Positions 9,478 through 17,817 of a DNA stretch of 64,000 bases are shown here, one piece after another. The first letter of the stretch is position 1. Each line of letters starts with the position of its first letter. The translations under genes and the position numbers were made by a program. The notes beneath the pieces were generated by a model that saw nothing but the letters and a program-made list of their open reading frames with translations, made no database searches and had not been told where the DNA came from. Origin of the DNA: Paenibacillus rhizosphaerae (GTDB lineage: Bacteria; Bacillota; Bacilli; Paenibacillales; Paenibacillaceae); assembly GCF_014192015.1 (NCBI RefSeq), contig NZ_JACHXJ010000002.1, positions 1,704,989 to 1,768,988 of the forward strand, given 5' to 3'.

Positions 9478-9880
9478 TCGGCGATCCGTTCGATGATGCG
9501 TCGGCCGAAGACGATCGCTTCCGACATGTTGCGGTTCACCGAAAGGAGATGCCGCAGCAAGCGGTCGTCGAGAAAAAGCTCAAGCTGCAGAAAGTCATGC
9601 TTCGCCAAGTGGGAATGAAGCGCGACGCCGCCGGGCTGCAAAGAGGGCTGGATGAACTCAAGCGGCAGCCGGCCTTCTTCGAATATGCTTTGATGAAGCG
9701 CGAGGAGTATGAATTTGCCAATTTGCTCATCTGTGCAATGCTAACTACGAAAGCGGCGCTGCTGCGCCGGGAAAGCCGCGGCGGCCATTTCCGCGTGGAT
9801 TTTCCGCAGCGAAGCGACGCCTGGGTGAAGCATATCGTCTACCGGCTGGGGAGGAAGGCCATTTGGTGGAGTGTATTCAA
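9478..9880 (+). pseudogene. nadB: nadB (L-aspartate oxidase) 3' remnant, rearranged
   Basis: The plus strand from about 9545 encodes KLQKVMLRQVGMKRDAAGL, then EFANLLICAMLTTKAALL and RRESRGGHFRVDFPQRSDAW. This is the C-terminal helical domain of L-aspartate oxidase with its ESRGxHxRxDxP signature. The preceding 60 bases (about 9478-9540) instead encode NadB sequence on the minus strand (NMSEAIVFGRRIIERIA, normally found upstream in the same protein), so a small segment is inverted. The FAD-binding N-terminus is absent. The gene is GC-rich compared with its surroundings. It is a scrambled fragment of a NAD-biosynthesis operon. Confidence 0.7.
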
Positions 9881-9881
9881 G

Positions 9882-10010
9882 ATGCTTAAGATCAACAGTG
9901 AACGATTGAAACCCAGCTTTCCTGAATGGCTGGAGGAAGACATCGGATACGGCGATATTACGACCACGACGATCGTTCCGGTGGACCGTCGTATGACACT
10001 AAATAAATAG
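9882..10010 (+). pseudogene. nadC: nadC (quinolinate phosphoribosyltransferase) 5' remnant
   Basis: From an ATG at 9882 the frame reads MLKINSERLKPSFPEWLEED and then IGYGDITTTTIVP, the conserved N-terminus of quinolinate phosphoribosyltransferase. After about 38 codons similarity ends and the frame stops just before the A1 repeat at 10025. Its position after nadB matches the usual nadB-nadC order. The rest of the roughly 280-residue enzyme is missing, and the break coincides with the repeat edge. Confidence 0.7.
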
Positions 10011-10024
10011 GGCCACGTGTCGGA

Positions 10025-10193
10025 GGACAAGAACATAGTCCCATTGAAAGTCGCTATTTTAGCGGCTTTTTTGTTTTATCGGTACAAGTTCTTGTCCCGA
10101 TTGCCGTAATGGACAAGAACATGAGCCGATTACCGATTAGATAAGTATCTAACATTGTTTCCATGCAATTCATTAAGCTAACGGGCAGGATAG
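10025..10193 (+). repeat. Repeat A, copy A1 (one arm deleted)
   Basis: It begins GGACAAGAACATAGTCCC, includes the GTCGCTATTTTAGCGGC hairpin with a T-run, and ends in the box CTAACGGGCAGGATAG. The second arm of the central inverted repeat is missing compared with A4 or A11. Confidence 0.85.
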
Positions 10194-10203
10194 CGCAACA
10201 AAA

Positions 10204-10242
10204 CGACCTCTATTCGCATCGGTTGCGAAGAGGCCGTTTTTT
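10204..10242 (+). terminator. Hairpin terminator after A1
   Basis: ACGACCTCTATTCGCA pairs imperfectly with TTGCGAAGAGGCCGT around TCGG and runs into TTTTTT. It takes the place of the variable hairpin seen in B repeats. Confidence 0.75.
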
Positions 10243-10583
10243 ATTAAGATATTTTGGTTTGCTCGAGACTATCCCTCGATCAGATGGACTATTGCACGGG
10301 AGCCGAAATCATAGCTTTCAGATTGTTTGAAGTTCACCTTGGCACTAGGCTACTAGCGGGAGATCAATGTTCATGAGCTATCATACTGTATCCTTTGGGT
10401 CAATCAGTTTACCGAACCGTTTTATTTTGAGGGTTCTGTCGTGGATTTCGAGGCGAATAGAACGGCATACTGCGCTTCTATTACGGCGAAAGCTGGTGAG
10501 GGAAACCAATGTGGGAAGAAGCAGCTGCACAACCATATTTCGAAATCTACCAATTGCTAGAAAATGATTTATGTATCTAATGT
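10243..10583. other. Stretch without a recognised gene
   Basis: Short frames only, for example WEEAAAQPYFEIYQLLEND near 10510, which could be decayed coding sequence. No family was recognised. Confidence 0.3.
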
Positions 10584-10925
10584 ATGAAGAAGAGCATCGA
10601 TCAGGAGATCATCCGGAATCTACAGGATGCACGGGATATAGAAATTTTCTTTAAGTGCGCGAAATCGCTGCTGTGCTTGCAAAAAGAGTTCCAAGGCGTT
10701 CGTACGACTTGCTCGTGTGACCACACCGCCATTGTGTTCACGCGTTATATCTTGATCGCTTGGCAGCATCGGCAAAGTACGGATACGCGATCGTTTGATG
10801 GCTTGATCTACTTACAGTGCGACGAAGTCGGCACAATCGACTGGACGCTCGCTTGCAACAGTTGCCCGATTTGATTCACGAAGTCGCCACGAAAAGCAAG
10901 CAAAAAGCTTTCAGCCCTCATTCAG
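10584..10925 (+). pseudogene. IS4-type transposase C-terminal remnant
   Basis: The frame from 10584 reads FFKCAKSLLCLQKEFQG, then HTAIVFTRYILIAWQHRQ and LQCDEVGTIDWTLA. This resembles the C-terminal part of IS4-family DDE transposases, where a conserved glutamate-containing helix is followed by Phe-x-x-Cys-Asp-Glu. Near 10850 the frame shifts to LQQLPDLIHEVATKSKQK, the normal continuation. The catalytic DDE core, the N-terminus and the terminal inverted repeats are not found. It is a dead fragment and marks an old insertion beside the nadB-nadC wreckage. Confidence 0.65.
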
Positions 10926-11138
10926 CGCTCATGAACATGAGCATATAAAGATAGATATATCAATTACGCAACCAAAGATATTGTGATATTCAACTCGAGA
11001 TTCGTGTTTATCAGATTTTAATAATTTCAACATCGATTGTTTATTTATCAAAATGCAGCATTTTATATTTATCGTAGATACTTAAGAAAGGTTAAAGAAG
11101 AACCTTGAACGTAATTCTGAAGATAAGGAGATAAAGTT

Positions 11139-12662
11139 ATGTTAACTAGAAATACCAAACCCTCAGAAGGTAACAGTTTCCCTCAATTACTTCGAATGGA
11201 ATGGGCGAAATTTCGAAATGCGCGTGGCTTGGTAATCGGTATTTTGGTTGCATTGCTGCTTACCGTGCTTCCTGGGCTTTTCCTTTCGACAATGATGACA
11301 AATCAAGGCGAGACTATTCCGATTGGTCCTAATGGCGAAGCGGTGTCGGATAAGTTCTATTTCGTGCATAAGACACTTATAGGTGATGGGAGCATTACAG
11401 TAAGGGTAACCTCGTTAACCGGTATCATTACTTATCCGCCACCAAACCATGATGAATACATGGTCTCAGGTGTTGTGCCATGGGCAAAAGCAGGTGTCCT
11501 TATAAAGGATGGCCTCAAACATGGATCGGCTTATGCCGCGATTATGGTTACCGGTAAACAGGGCGTTCGGATGCAATATAACTTCATAAATGATACAGCG
11601 GGGCGTCCTGGCAGTGTCAGTCCGGAATCCCCCCGATGGCTGCGGCTTTTACGTTCAGGCGATGTAATCACAGGTTACGAATCGATGGATGGAACACAAT
11701 GGACAAAAGTTGATACGGCGCATTTAATTGGATTTCCTTCCACGGTAGAGATTGGTCTATTCGTTACATCCCCAGGAAATGTGACACTGGATGACGGAGC
11801 CAATCGTTTTGCCAGCGCCACCGCTGTTATTGATGAAGTGGCCGTTCAGGGGGAAGGCTTGAGCAGCACATGGAGAAATGATGATTTTGGCGCCAAAAAA
11901 GGCTTGGGGAACCCGATATTATACGGCAATAGTAACGAATCTGATGGATCGTTTACCATAAACGGAAACGGAGATATTGCGCCGCTTGGGGCTGTGGATG
12001 GCTGGCCTGTTGAACGCGCACTTATTGGAACATTCGCAGGACTAATAGAAGTGATGATTGTGGCAGTGCTTTTTTTCACAACCGAATACCGTCGGAATAA
12101 AAATCGTAGTGCTCAAAATGCAAGCCTAGGGTTTGGCCGAACAATGGCGGCAAAAGCTTGCGTTATCAGCATAGTATCATTTGTTATCGGCTTGTTTGCG
12201 GCAATTGCAGTCATTGTGATCTGCAAACAAATTCTAACCTCCAATGGCAGCCAAGTCTTACCGGTTACCATGCTTACTGAATTGCGCGTCTTACTTGGTA
12301 CGGCTATGCTTTTTGCCTTTGCCGCTGTTTTTGCCTTTGCACTTGCCTTCTTGCTCCGAAAAAGTGTATTGGCTGTGACGATCAGTATCATGGGGATTGC
12401 CCTTCCCTACGTCATTGCAAATATCTTGCCTTCACGTCTGGGGGATGTATCCAAGTGGCTGTTGCAGCTTACCCCGGCCGCCGGGTTCTCCATTCAGCAG
12501 AGTATTCCTCGGTTTCCACAGGTAGTGGGTCCCTATATACCACAATTCGGCTACTACCCATTGGCGCCGTGGGCCGGCCTCTCTGTGCTCTGCGGATACA
12601 CGGTGCTTGCTATCGGCCTGTCTGCATTTCAATTCCATCGAAAGGAAGTTATTATGAAATGA
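11139..12662 (+). CDS. ABC-2 type permease with extracytoplasmic LamG-like domain
   Basis: The 507-residue protein has one N-terminal membrane helix (about residues 27-48, VIGILVALLLTVLPGLFL), then about 240 residues without membrane segments, then five or six helices (from about residue 280 to the end). The soluble insert contains WAKAGVLIKDGLKHGSAY and LLRSGDVITGYESMDGTQW, patterns of the LamG/DUF1349-like beta-sandwich. It then reaches GDIAP, which in similar actinobacterial permeases precedes the membrane domain. TTEYRRNKNR follows the next helix. AAGGAG precedes the ATG. Its stop overlaps the ATPase start by four bases, so the two are translationally coupled. Confidence 0.85.
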   Translation: MLTRNTKPSEGNSFPQLLRMEWAKFRNARGLVIGILVALLLTVLPGLFLSTMMTNQGETIPIGPNGEAVSDKFYFVHKTLIGDGSITVRVTSLTGIITYPPPNHDEYMVSGVVPWAKAGVLIKDGLKHGSAYAAIMVTGKQGVRMQYNFINDTAGRPGSVSPESPRWLRLLRSGDVITGYESMDGTQWTKVDTAHLIGFPSTVEIGLFVTSPGNVTLDDGANRFASATAVIDEVAVQGEGLSSTWRNDDFGAKKGLGNPILYGNSNESDGSFTINGNGDIAPLGAVDGWPVERALIGTFAGLIEVMIVAVLFFTTEYRRNKNRSAQNASLGFGRTMAAKACVISIVSFVIGLFAAIAVIVICKQILTSNGSQVLPVTMLTELRVLLGTAMLFAFAAVFAFALAFLLRKSVLAVTISIMGIALPYVIANILPSRLGDVSKWLLQLTPAAGFSIQQSIPRFPQVVGPYIPQFGYYPLAPWAGLSVLCGYTVLAIGLSAFQFHRKEVIMK

Positions 12663-13399
12663 ATTCGAATTTGTTGCTGCAAACACGCAATCTCACCAAA
12701 TCGTTTGGCGATAGAAAAATTATCAACAGATTAAACTTACATGTCATGAAGGGTGATATATATGGTTTCCTTGGGCGTAACGGTCAAGGGAAAACAACCG
12801 CAATACGCCTTGTAACCGGACTCATTTTCCCCGATTCCGGAGATGTAATCATCGATGGACATCATCTTCGAAACGATTTCAAGAATACTATTTCAAATGT
12901 TGGGGCAATTGTGGAATCGCCGTCTTTTTATGGCTATCTTTCCGGTTATGACAACCTCAAGCTAATGGCAAATCTTATACCCGGCATAAAAAAAGACAGG
13001 ATCGACGAGGTCTTGGACATGGTCAGGCTTAATCACCGAGCAAAGGATAAGGTTAAAACCTATTCGCTCGGGATGAAACAAAGGCTGGGAATTGCCAATG
13101 CACTCCTGAGCAGTCCGAAGCTGATCATTCTTGACGAGCCGACCAACGGGCTTGACCCTCAAGGTATGAAGGAAATTAAAGAAATGATCGTGCAGCTAGC
13201 CGCAGAGAGAAATATCACCTTTTTCATTTCCAGTCATTTGCTCCACGAAGTGGAACAAATCTGTAACCGTGTCGGCATTATCCATAGTGGCACACTGCTA
13301 TGCGAGGCAGAGGTTGAAGAACTTACACAAAAATCAAAAGGGAAATCTTTAGAAGATATTTACTTTGACATAACTGGTGAAGGCGGAGATTTGGCATGA
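12659..13399 (+). CDS. ABC transporter ATP-binding protein
   Basis: The 246-residue nucleotide-binding subunit energises the membrane permeases on either side. Walker A is GRNGQGKTT (about residues 39-47), the ABC signature is YSLGMKQRLGIANALL, Walker B is LIILDEPTNGLDP, and the switch histidine lies in FISSHLL. This pattern is typical of the BcrA/lantibiotic-immunity and drug-export group. Its ATG overlaps the previous stop (ATGA), and its own stop overlaps the next ATG, so five genes are tightly packed. The longer open frame upstream is an out-of-frame extension over the permease gene and has no start signal. Confidence 0.93.
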   Translation: MNSNLLLQTRNLTKSFGDRKIINRLNLHVMKGDIYGFLGRNGQGKTTAIRLVTGLIFPDSGDVIIDGHHLRNDFKNTISNVGAIVESPSFYGYLSGYDNLKLMANLIPGIKKDRIDEVLDMVRLNHRAKDKVKTYSLGMKQRLGIANALLSSPKLIILDEPTNGLDPQGMKEIKEMIVQLAAERNITFFISSHLLHEVEQICNRVGIIHSGTLLCEAEVEELTQKSKGKSLEDIYFDITGEGGDLA

Positions 13400-14181
13400 A
13401 GCTATTGCAAAACGAGCTATATAAGCTGTTCAAGACAAAAAAACTGTATATTTTCTTACTCATTCTCGTGGTGATGAGGATTATGGCTGTATATTTGTAT
13501 AAAGCCGGTACAGAATTTCAAACGGTTATTGAAGTTGCGAACGCGCAATCACTCCCAATTGCTATGAAATATGACGCCGTGCAGTTTTTGGTCATCTTCA
13601 TGGGGATTTATATCGCGGACATCCTCACAGATGAGTTTAAGACCGGCACGGTCAAATTAACACTACTTAGACCCATTGGCCGGGCACAGCTATTAAATTC
13701 AAAATTTGCCGCTATGGCTGCTTTTGCAGTTTTATTAAATCTCTTCTTGGTTCTGGCCACCTATATAGTAGGATTATTTGCGTTTGGATGGGGCGACAGC
13801 ACGGTATACCACGGCGTCACTTATTCCGTAGGGGACGGGCTTTTGCTGACGGCAAAAGTATATGCCGCATCATTTCTGCCCATTATCGCTTTCGGTATGA
13901 TTTGCATATTTGTTGCGGCTGCCTCGAAAAACATGGTCACTGTAGTTGCGGTTACGTTTATTCTTTTTATAGTTGGGGAGTTCTTAAGTGCTTTAAGCGT
14001 TATTCCTTCTGTGATCAGGACTTGCTTGATCGTGAACCAGTTGTTTTTTTTCAGCGATTACTTTGTGAAAAACAATCACCATTTCGAAATAACGTTAAGT
14101 GTTGTGGTCAATCTGTCATATATCACAGTTTTTTATTTGCTGACATTGGTTGTATTCCGAAAGAAAGATGTTTTGTGCTGA
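13396..14181 (+). CDS. ABC-2 permease, lantibiotic-protection type (first of pair)
   Basis: This 261-residue integral membrane protein begins MKLLQNELYKLFKTKKLYIF, the usual basic cytoplasmic lead-in of SpaE/SpaG-like and BcrB-like permeases. It has six predicted helices, with a conserved DEFKTGTVKLTLLRPIGR loop after the second. The start overlaps the ATPase stop. It shares the same architecture and the motif LTDEFKTGT/VDEYRSGV with the next gene, so the two probably arose by duplication and form a heterodimeric channel. The likely role is removal of a membrane-active peptide antibiotic; this is inferred from family and from the adjacent two-component system. Confidence 0.85.
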   Translation: MKLLQNELYKLFKTKKLYIFLLILVVMRIMAVYLYKAGTEFQTVIEVANAQSLPIAMKYDAVQFLVIFMGIYIADILTDEFKTGTVKLTLLRPIGRAQLLNSKFAAMAAFAVLLNLFLVLATYIVGLFAFGWGDSTVYHGVTYSVGDGLLLTAKVYAASFLPIIAFGMICIFVAAASKNMVTVVAVTFILFIVGEFLSALSVIPSVIRTCLIVNQLFFFSDYFVKNNHHFEITLSVVVNLSYITVFYLLTLVVFRKKDVLC

Positions 14182-14194
14182 GAGGAGATACCGT

Positions 14195-14944
14195 ATGGGC
14201 TGTTTAATCCAGAATGAACTCTACAAAGTCTTTCGATTGAAAAAGCTATACCTTCTCACACTTGTGGCGCTGGTGATTGAAATAGCCGCCGCGCTGCAAG
14301 GCAAACTCGGAGGTGTGCCTTCCGAATTGCGGAGACTGAAAATTCAGTATTTCCCAATACTGCTTTTCGATTACCTGCCGTTTTTATTTGTGATATTTGC
14401 AGCCGTGTTCTTTACAGACAGTTGGGTGGATGAATATAGAAGCGGCGTGCTGAAATTGTCATTGCTTCGTCCCGTAAATCGAATCGCGTTTCTAAATGCC
14501 AAGGTGATTTCCTATTTTGTCTGTGCGGCTGCCTTGATGGGATTCTTGCTCTTGTCCGCGTATGCCGTCGGAGCAATCCTATCAGGTTGGGGAGAACATA
14601 TAAAAATTGGCGAGTTGTTATTGATATTGAAATCCGGCGCAGTAACGCTGCTTCCCGTGTTTGGCTTTGGGTTGCTTGTATTGTTTATCGCCGTTCTCAC
14701 CGAGAATATGGCTGTAACAGTTGGCTGTACGGTGGGGCTTCTGCTTATATCGCAAATGCTTGAGATTTCGGACGAACTTCGGGACTACTCCATCATTTAC
14801 ATGATACAGGCATTTTATAAGAACCTTTTTCTTCAATTTGAATGGGAACAAGTTATAATCAATATTGCGGTGATAGCCGCGTATATCATTATATTCTATA
14901 CAGGGTGCGTTCTGCTTTTTCGTAAAAAAGACCTGTTGATATAA
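14195..14944 (+). CDS. ABC-2 permease, lantibiotic-protection type (second of pair)
   Basis: The 249-residue permease begins MGCLIQNELYKVFRLKKLYL and has six predicted helices. Its loop DEYRSGVLKLSLLRPVNR matches that of the gene before it. I placed the start at the ATG at 14195, which has GAGAGGAGA upstream; an in-frame ATG at 14150 lies inside the preceding gene. Only 13 bases separate it from the upstream stop. Together with 13396 it should form the transmembrane pore for the ATPase at 12659. The separate permease at 11139 makes three membrane subunits in the operon, which is unusual. Confidence 0.85.
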   Translation: MGCLIQNELYKVFRLKKLYLLTLVALVIEIAAALQGKLGGVPSELRRLKIQYFPILLFDYLPFLFVIFAAVFFTDSWVDEYRSGVLKLSLLRPVNRIAFLNAKVISYFVCAAALMGFLLLSAYAVGAILSGWGEHIKIGELLLILKSGAVTLLPVFGFGLLVLFIAVLTENMAVTVGCTVGLLLISQMLEISDELRDYSIIYMIQAFYKNLFLQFEWEQVIINIAVIAAYIIIFYTGCVLLFRKKDLLI

Positions 14945-14967
14945 CGAGCCCGGGACGGAGCGGATGT

Positions 14968-15669
14968 ATGGCAAACACAAAAATTATGGTGGTCGATGAT
15001 GAACTGGAACTTGCAGAACTCATAAAGGACTATTTGGAGGAAGAACGGTACAGCGTTATGATCTGTGCGGACGGGAAGGAAGCGATTGAAGTGTTCCGAA
15101 CCCATCAGCCGAATCTGGTGGTATTGGACATCATGCTCCCTGTTCTTGACGGCATGGAGGTCTGCCGGACCATCCGCTCGGAATCCAATGTTCCCATTAT
15201 TATGTTGAGCGCCAAAAAGGCGGATGTTGATAAGATTGTGAGCTTGGGATTGGGGGCCGACGATTATATCGTAAAGCCCTTCAGTCCCGGAGAGGTTGTC
15301 GCGCGGGTCAAGGCACAGCTTCGGCGTTACCATATGATGTCGTCCGCGGACACGCTGAGTGACCTGCTGCGATTCGATAATATGGAGATTGACCTGAAAG
15401 GTTACTCGGTTGCCATAAATGGCAAGCCCATTGAATTTTCTGCGAAGGAATTCGAAGTTTTACGACTGTTTGCTTTGCATCCCGGCCAGGTGCTTACCAG
15501 AGAGCAGATCTTTGAGAACATCTGGGGATTTAACCATATCGGCGACTTGAACACGGTAACGGTTCACATCAAGAAAATACGCGAAAAAATTGAAATCAGC
15601 CCCTCAAACCCGCAATATATTAAAACCGTTTGGGGTGTCGGCTATCGGTTTGACGGAGGTAAAAAATGA
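14968..15669 (+). CDS. OmpR/PhoB-family response regulator
   Basis: The 233-residue cytoplasmic regulator has a receiver domain (residues 1-115) with the acidic pair D10-D11, the phospho-acceptor D54 in VVLDIMLP, and lysine in YIVKPFSP. The C-terminal winged helix (about 130-230) contains SAKEFEVLRLFALHPGQVL and TVHIKKIREKIE. The gene lies 23 bases after the permease and overlaps the kinase by four bases. It most likely controls the ABC operon in response to the transported compound, as in the VanR/BceR/SpaR arrangement. No promoter with a clear direct-repeat operator was identified upstream of 11139. Confidence 0.93.
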   Translation: MANTKIMVVDDELELAELIKDYLEEERYSVMICADGKEAIEVFRTHQPNLVVLDIMLPVLDGMEVCRTIRSESNVPIIMLSAKKADVDKIVSLGLGADDYIVKPFSPGEVVARVKAQLRRYHMMSSADTLSDLLRFDNMEIDLKGYSVAINGKPIEFSAKEFEVLRLFALHPGQVLTREQIFENIWGFNHIGDLNTVTVHIKKIREKIEISPSNPQYIKTVWGVGYRFDGGKK

Positions 15670-16706
15670 GGCTTGGCATCCGTACGAAACTTGTTCTTGC
15701 TTTTGAGGCAACGGTTGTTATTCCTGTACTCGTGTTTTTGGCTGAAGGGAGCAGCAAAAGCGGCGGGGTAGAAAACGCGTTCGCGCTCATCATCGCTCAG
15801 AGTATCTTGCTTGTTGCCTGTACATCTATTGTTTCCGGCATTATTATCCGTAGCGTTCTCAAGCCTTTGGATGAGCTTCATCAAGCGACGGAAAAAATCA
15901 TGTCCGGTGACCTGGATTATGAAATCCAATACAAGAAGAGTGATGAAATGGGCAGGTATTGTCAGGCGTTTGAGCAAATGCGTGTGCAGCTTAAAGGATC
16001 CCTAAGAAGGCAAGCCGCCCTTGAACAATCCCGCAAAGAGCTTATCGCCAGTATATCTCACGATTTGCGCACGCCGCTTTCTTCTATTCGCGGTTATGTC
16101 GAAGGTTTGGAGGACGGTATCGTCCATGACCGGGAGAAATTTAATCGGTATATTTCTGTAATTAAGAACAAAACCGAATACCTTGATAACCAGATTGAAA
16201 GTCTGTTTCAGTATTCCCAGCTTGAGCTGAGTGGAGGCGATCATGATTTATGCAGGCGTAACTCGAAAGAAATGCTTGAAGCCATACTTGGACCGTATAA
16301 GGTTGAATTTACAGACTGCAAAATACGGCTTGAAATTGTCCTTCCGTTTCCAAGGGTTGAGATTCTTGCGAATGAAAGAAGTCTTTCTCAAGTGTTTGAC
16401 AACCTGATTGCAAATGCGAAACGTTACGTCGGTGAAAGCGGCATTATTACCGTTCAGGCAAAAGCTGATGATCGATATTTGACTGTATCGGTGGCAGACG
16501 ACGGTGCCGGCATATCGCCGGAGGACTTGCCGCATGTGTTTGACCAATTTTATCGCGCCGAGAAATCACGCTCTCGCAATTACGGCGGCGCAGGACTTGG
16601 GCTTGCCATATGCAAAAAAGCAATCGAAAATCATGGCGGTACCATATGGGTTGAAAGCATTCCGAATACCATAACAAAGTTCAACTTTACGCTCCCCATT
16701 GTTTAG
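15666..16706 (+). CDS. Membrane sensor histidine kinase
   Basis: The 346-residue kinase has two N-terminal helices (about residues 10-27 and 40-60) separated by a loop of only a dozen residues, followed by a HAMP linker. The phospho-accepting H132 lies in SHDLRTPLSSIRGYVEG. The ATPase part shows VFDNLIANAKRY (N box), ADDGAGISPEDLP (G1) and GGAGLGLAICKKAIENHGG (G2). The tiny external loop means it probably senses through the membrane or through the ABC transporter rather than binding ligand outside. It overlaps the response regulator by ATGA. No strong terminator follows directly. Confidence 0.92.
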   Translation: MRLGIRTKLVLAFEATVVIPVLVFLAEGSSKSGGVENAFALIIAQSILLVACTSIVSGIIIRSVLKPLDELHQATEKIMSGDLDYEIQYKKSDEMGRYCQAFEQMRVQLKGSLRRQAALEQSRKELIASISHDLRTPLSSIRGYVEGLEDGIVHDREKFNRYISVIKNKTEYLDNQIESLFQYSQLELSGGDHDLCRRNSKEMLEAILGPYKVEFTDCKIRLEIVLPFPRVEILANERSLSQVFDNLIANAKRYVGESGIITVQAKADDRYLTVSVADDGAGISPEDLPHVFDQFYRAEKSRSRNYGGAGLGLAICKKAIENHGGTIWVESIPNTITKFNFTLPIV

Positions 16707-16790
16707 TAAGAGAAGTATTCTCTTTTTATCCAGTAACAACGGTTTAGTCAAACAAGGGGTACAAGTCTTCTATAAAGGAGTGAACCACGT

Positions 16791-16895
16791 TTGAATGCAG
16801 GCTTTTTGACCATCATACTCATGTTGATCTTTCCGCTGTACCATCAAGCAGAAGAGCAGGATGCTCTTTCTCAGACCGTAGTACATAAAAAATAA
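16791..16895 (+). CDS. Possible small single-helix membrane peptide (34 aa)
   Basis: A TTG start at 16791 has AAGGAG 10 bases upstream. The product begins LNAGFLTIILMLIFPLYHQA, which is one hydrophobic helix, followed by a short charged tail. It lies 84 bases after the kinase and could be a small accessory protein of the ABC/kinase operon or a chance frame. No homologue is recognised. Confidence 0.35.
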   Translation: MNAGFLTIILMLIFPLYHQAEEQDALSQTVVHKK

Positions 16896-17489
16896 CACCA
16901 AAAGCAGCTAATCTGTTTGTCGTTTGGGGTCTTAACCAATTCGGGGAAATTGGAAAAGTGGAGGTTTAACTACTCAACTTTTATCGAGTACAACAAATAA
17001 TGGTGATACCATTAAAAATTATTCTAAGTAACATTAATTGAATGCTTACACAAAATGAATTTTTGTAAGACGATAGGAATATACACGCTTAAAAGCCGCG
17101 TAACTGCGGCTTTTTGTGTTTTAACGATACATGTTCTTGTCCAAACCCGACGACAAGAACATATATCGTTTGCCGAAAAAGACAAGAACATATATGGTTA
17201 ACCGTGGTTGATAAGGATTCTCATTTCAGATGTAGTTTTAAGCATCTTATAATACGTGGCTGATCAGGGTCGAAAGAAGAACCGAGAGCGATAAGCTGAT
17301 GCCGGCAAAAATGGAGTTACAAAGACTTAATGGATAAAGTCAAAGGTGCTATACTTAAAGAAAGCATAACAAATAACCGTCCCACAGGATTGGGGAAGGT
17401 TTTCGTATTTTTTAACGATCATGTGGCGGGGCATGTATATCAATTTGCTTCAAACAAGCCATTAGTTTTGCTCCACTAATGCAGAAGCC
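16896..17489. other. Intergenic stretch holding a diverged A repeat
   Basis: Apart from the diverged repeat A2 at 17065-17205, no gene or strong signal is recognised between the small ORF and the oxidoreductase remnant. Confidence 0.4.
17065..17205 (+). repeat. Repeat A, diverged subtype (A2)
   Basis: It contains GTAAGACGATAGGAATATAC, a GCCGCG/CGGC hairpin with T-run, CATGTTCTTGTC and two ACAAGAACATATAT motifs. The layout matches repeat A but the spacer sequences differ. A3 and the fragment at 48181 belong to the same subtype. Confidence 0.6.
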
Positions 17490-17669
17490 GGTTATTTTAA
17501 TGATGCTGACCGGGAGTTCCATCGGACGTTTGACAGGCATGTCGATGCACTGCTGTACGCGCTGCGCAATGGGCAGGCTCCGCCGGTGGACGCTGGTGCC
17601 TGGTACCGTACCGGGCACTCCTCCTGGCGGAAGCGACCATTCGTTCTTACGAGGAAGGCTGCGGGGTAA
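17490..17669 (+). pseudogene. Gfo/Idh/MocA-type oxidoreductase C-terminal fragment
   Basis: The frame reads GYFNDADREFHRTFDRHVDA, then LLYALRNGQAPPV, which resembles the last helix and the glycine-proline turn near the C-terminus of Gfo/Idh/MocA dehydrogenases. The remainder to the stop at 17669 does not match, and no upstream part exists. It lies 150 bp before the heparinase-like gene, a combination consistent with a former sugar-degradation locus. The assignment rests on one short motif. Confidence 0.4.
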
Positions 17670-17817
17670 AACTGCCAACACATCTGTAATTGATTTTGGA
17701 GTGGATGATAATATTCGTGGACGAAAGTTATGGGTGTGCAACCGTATAACAGGTATTCTTTATTGGGCTAATGTAAAAGGCTTTCATAAGTGATATATTC
17801 GGAAGAGGTTGACGTTC

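Noticed and set aside
9459..10010. One continuous 183-residue protein on the plus strand
   Set aside because: It joins NadB-like and NadC-like sequence with antisense text at its start, so it is a fusion of fragments, not a gene.
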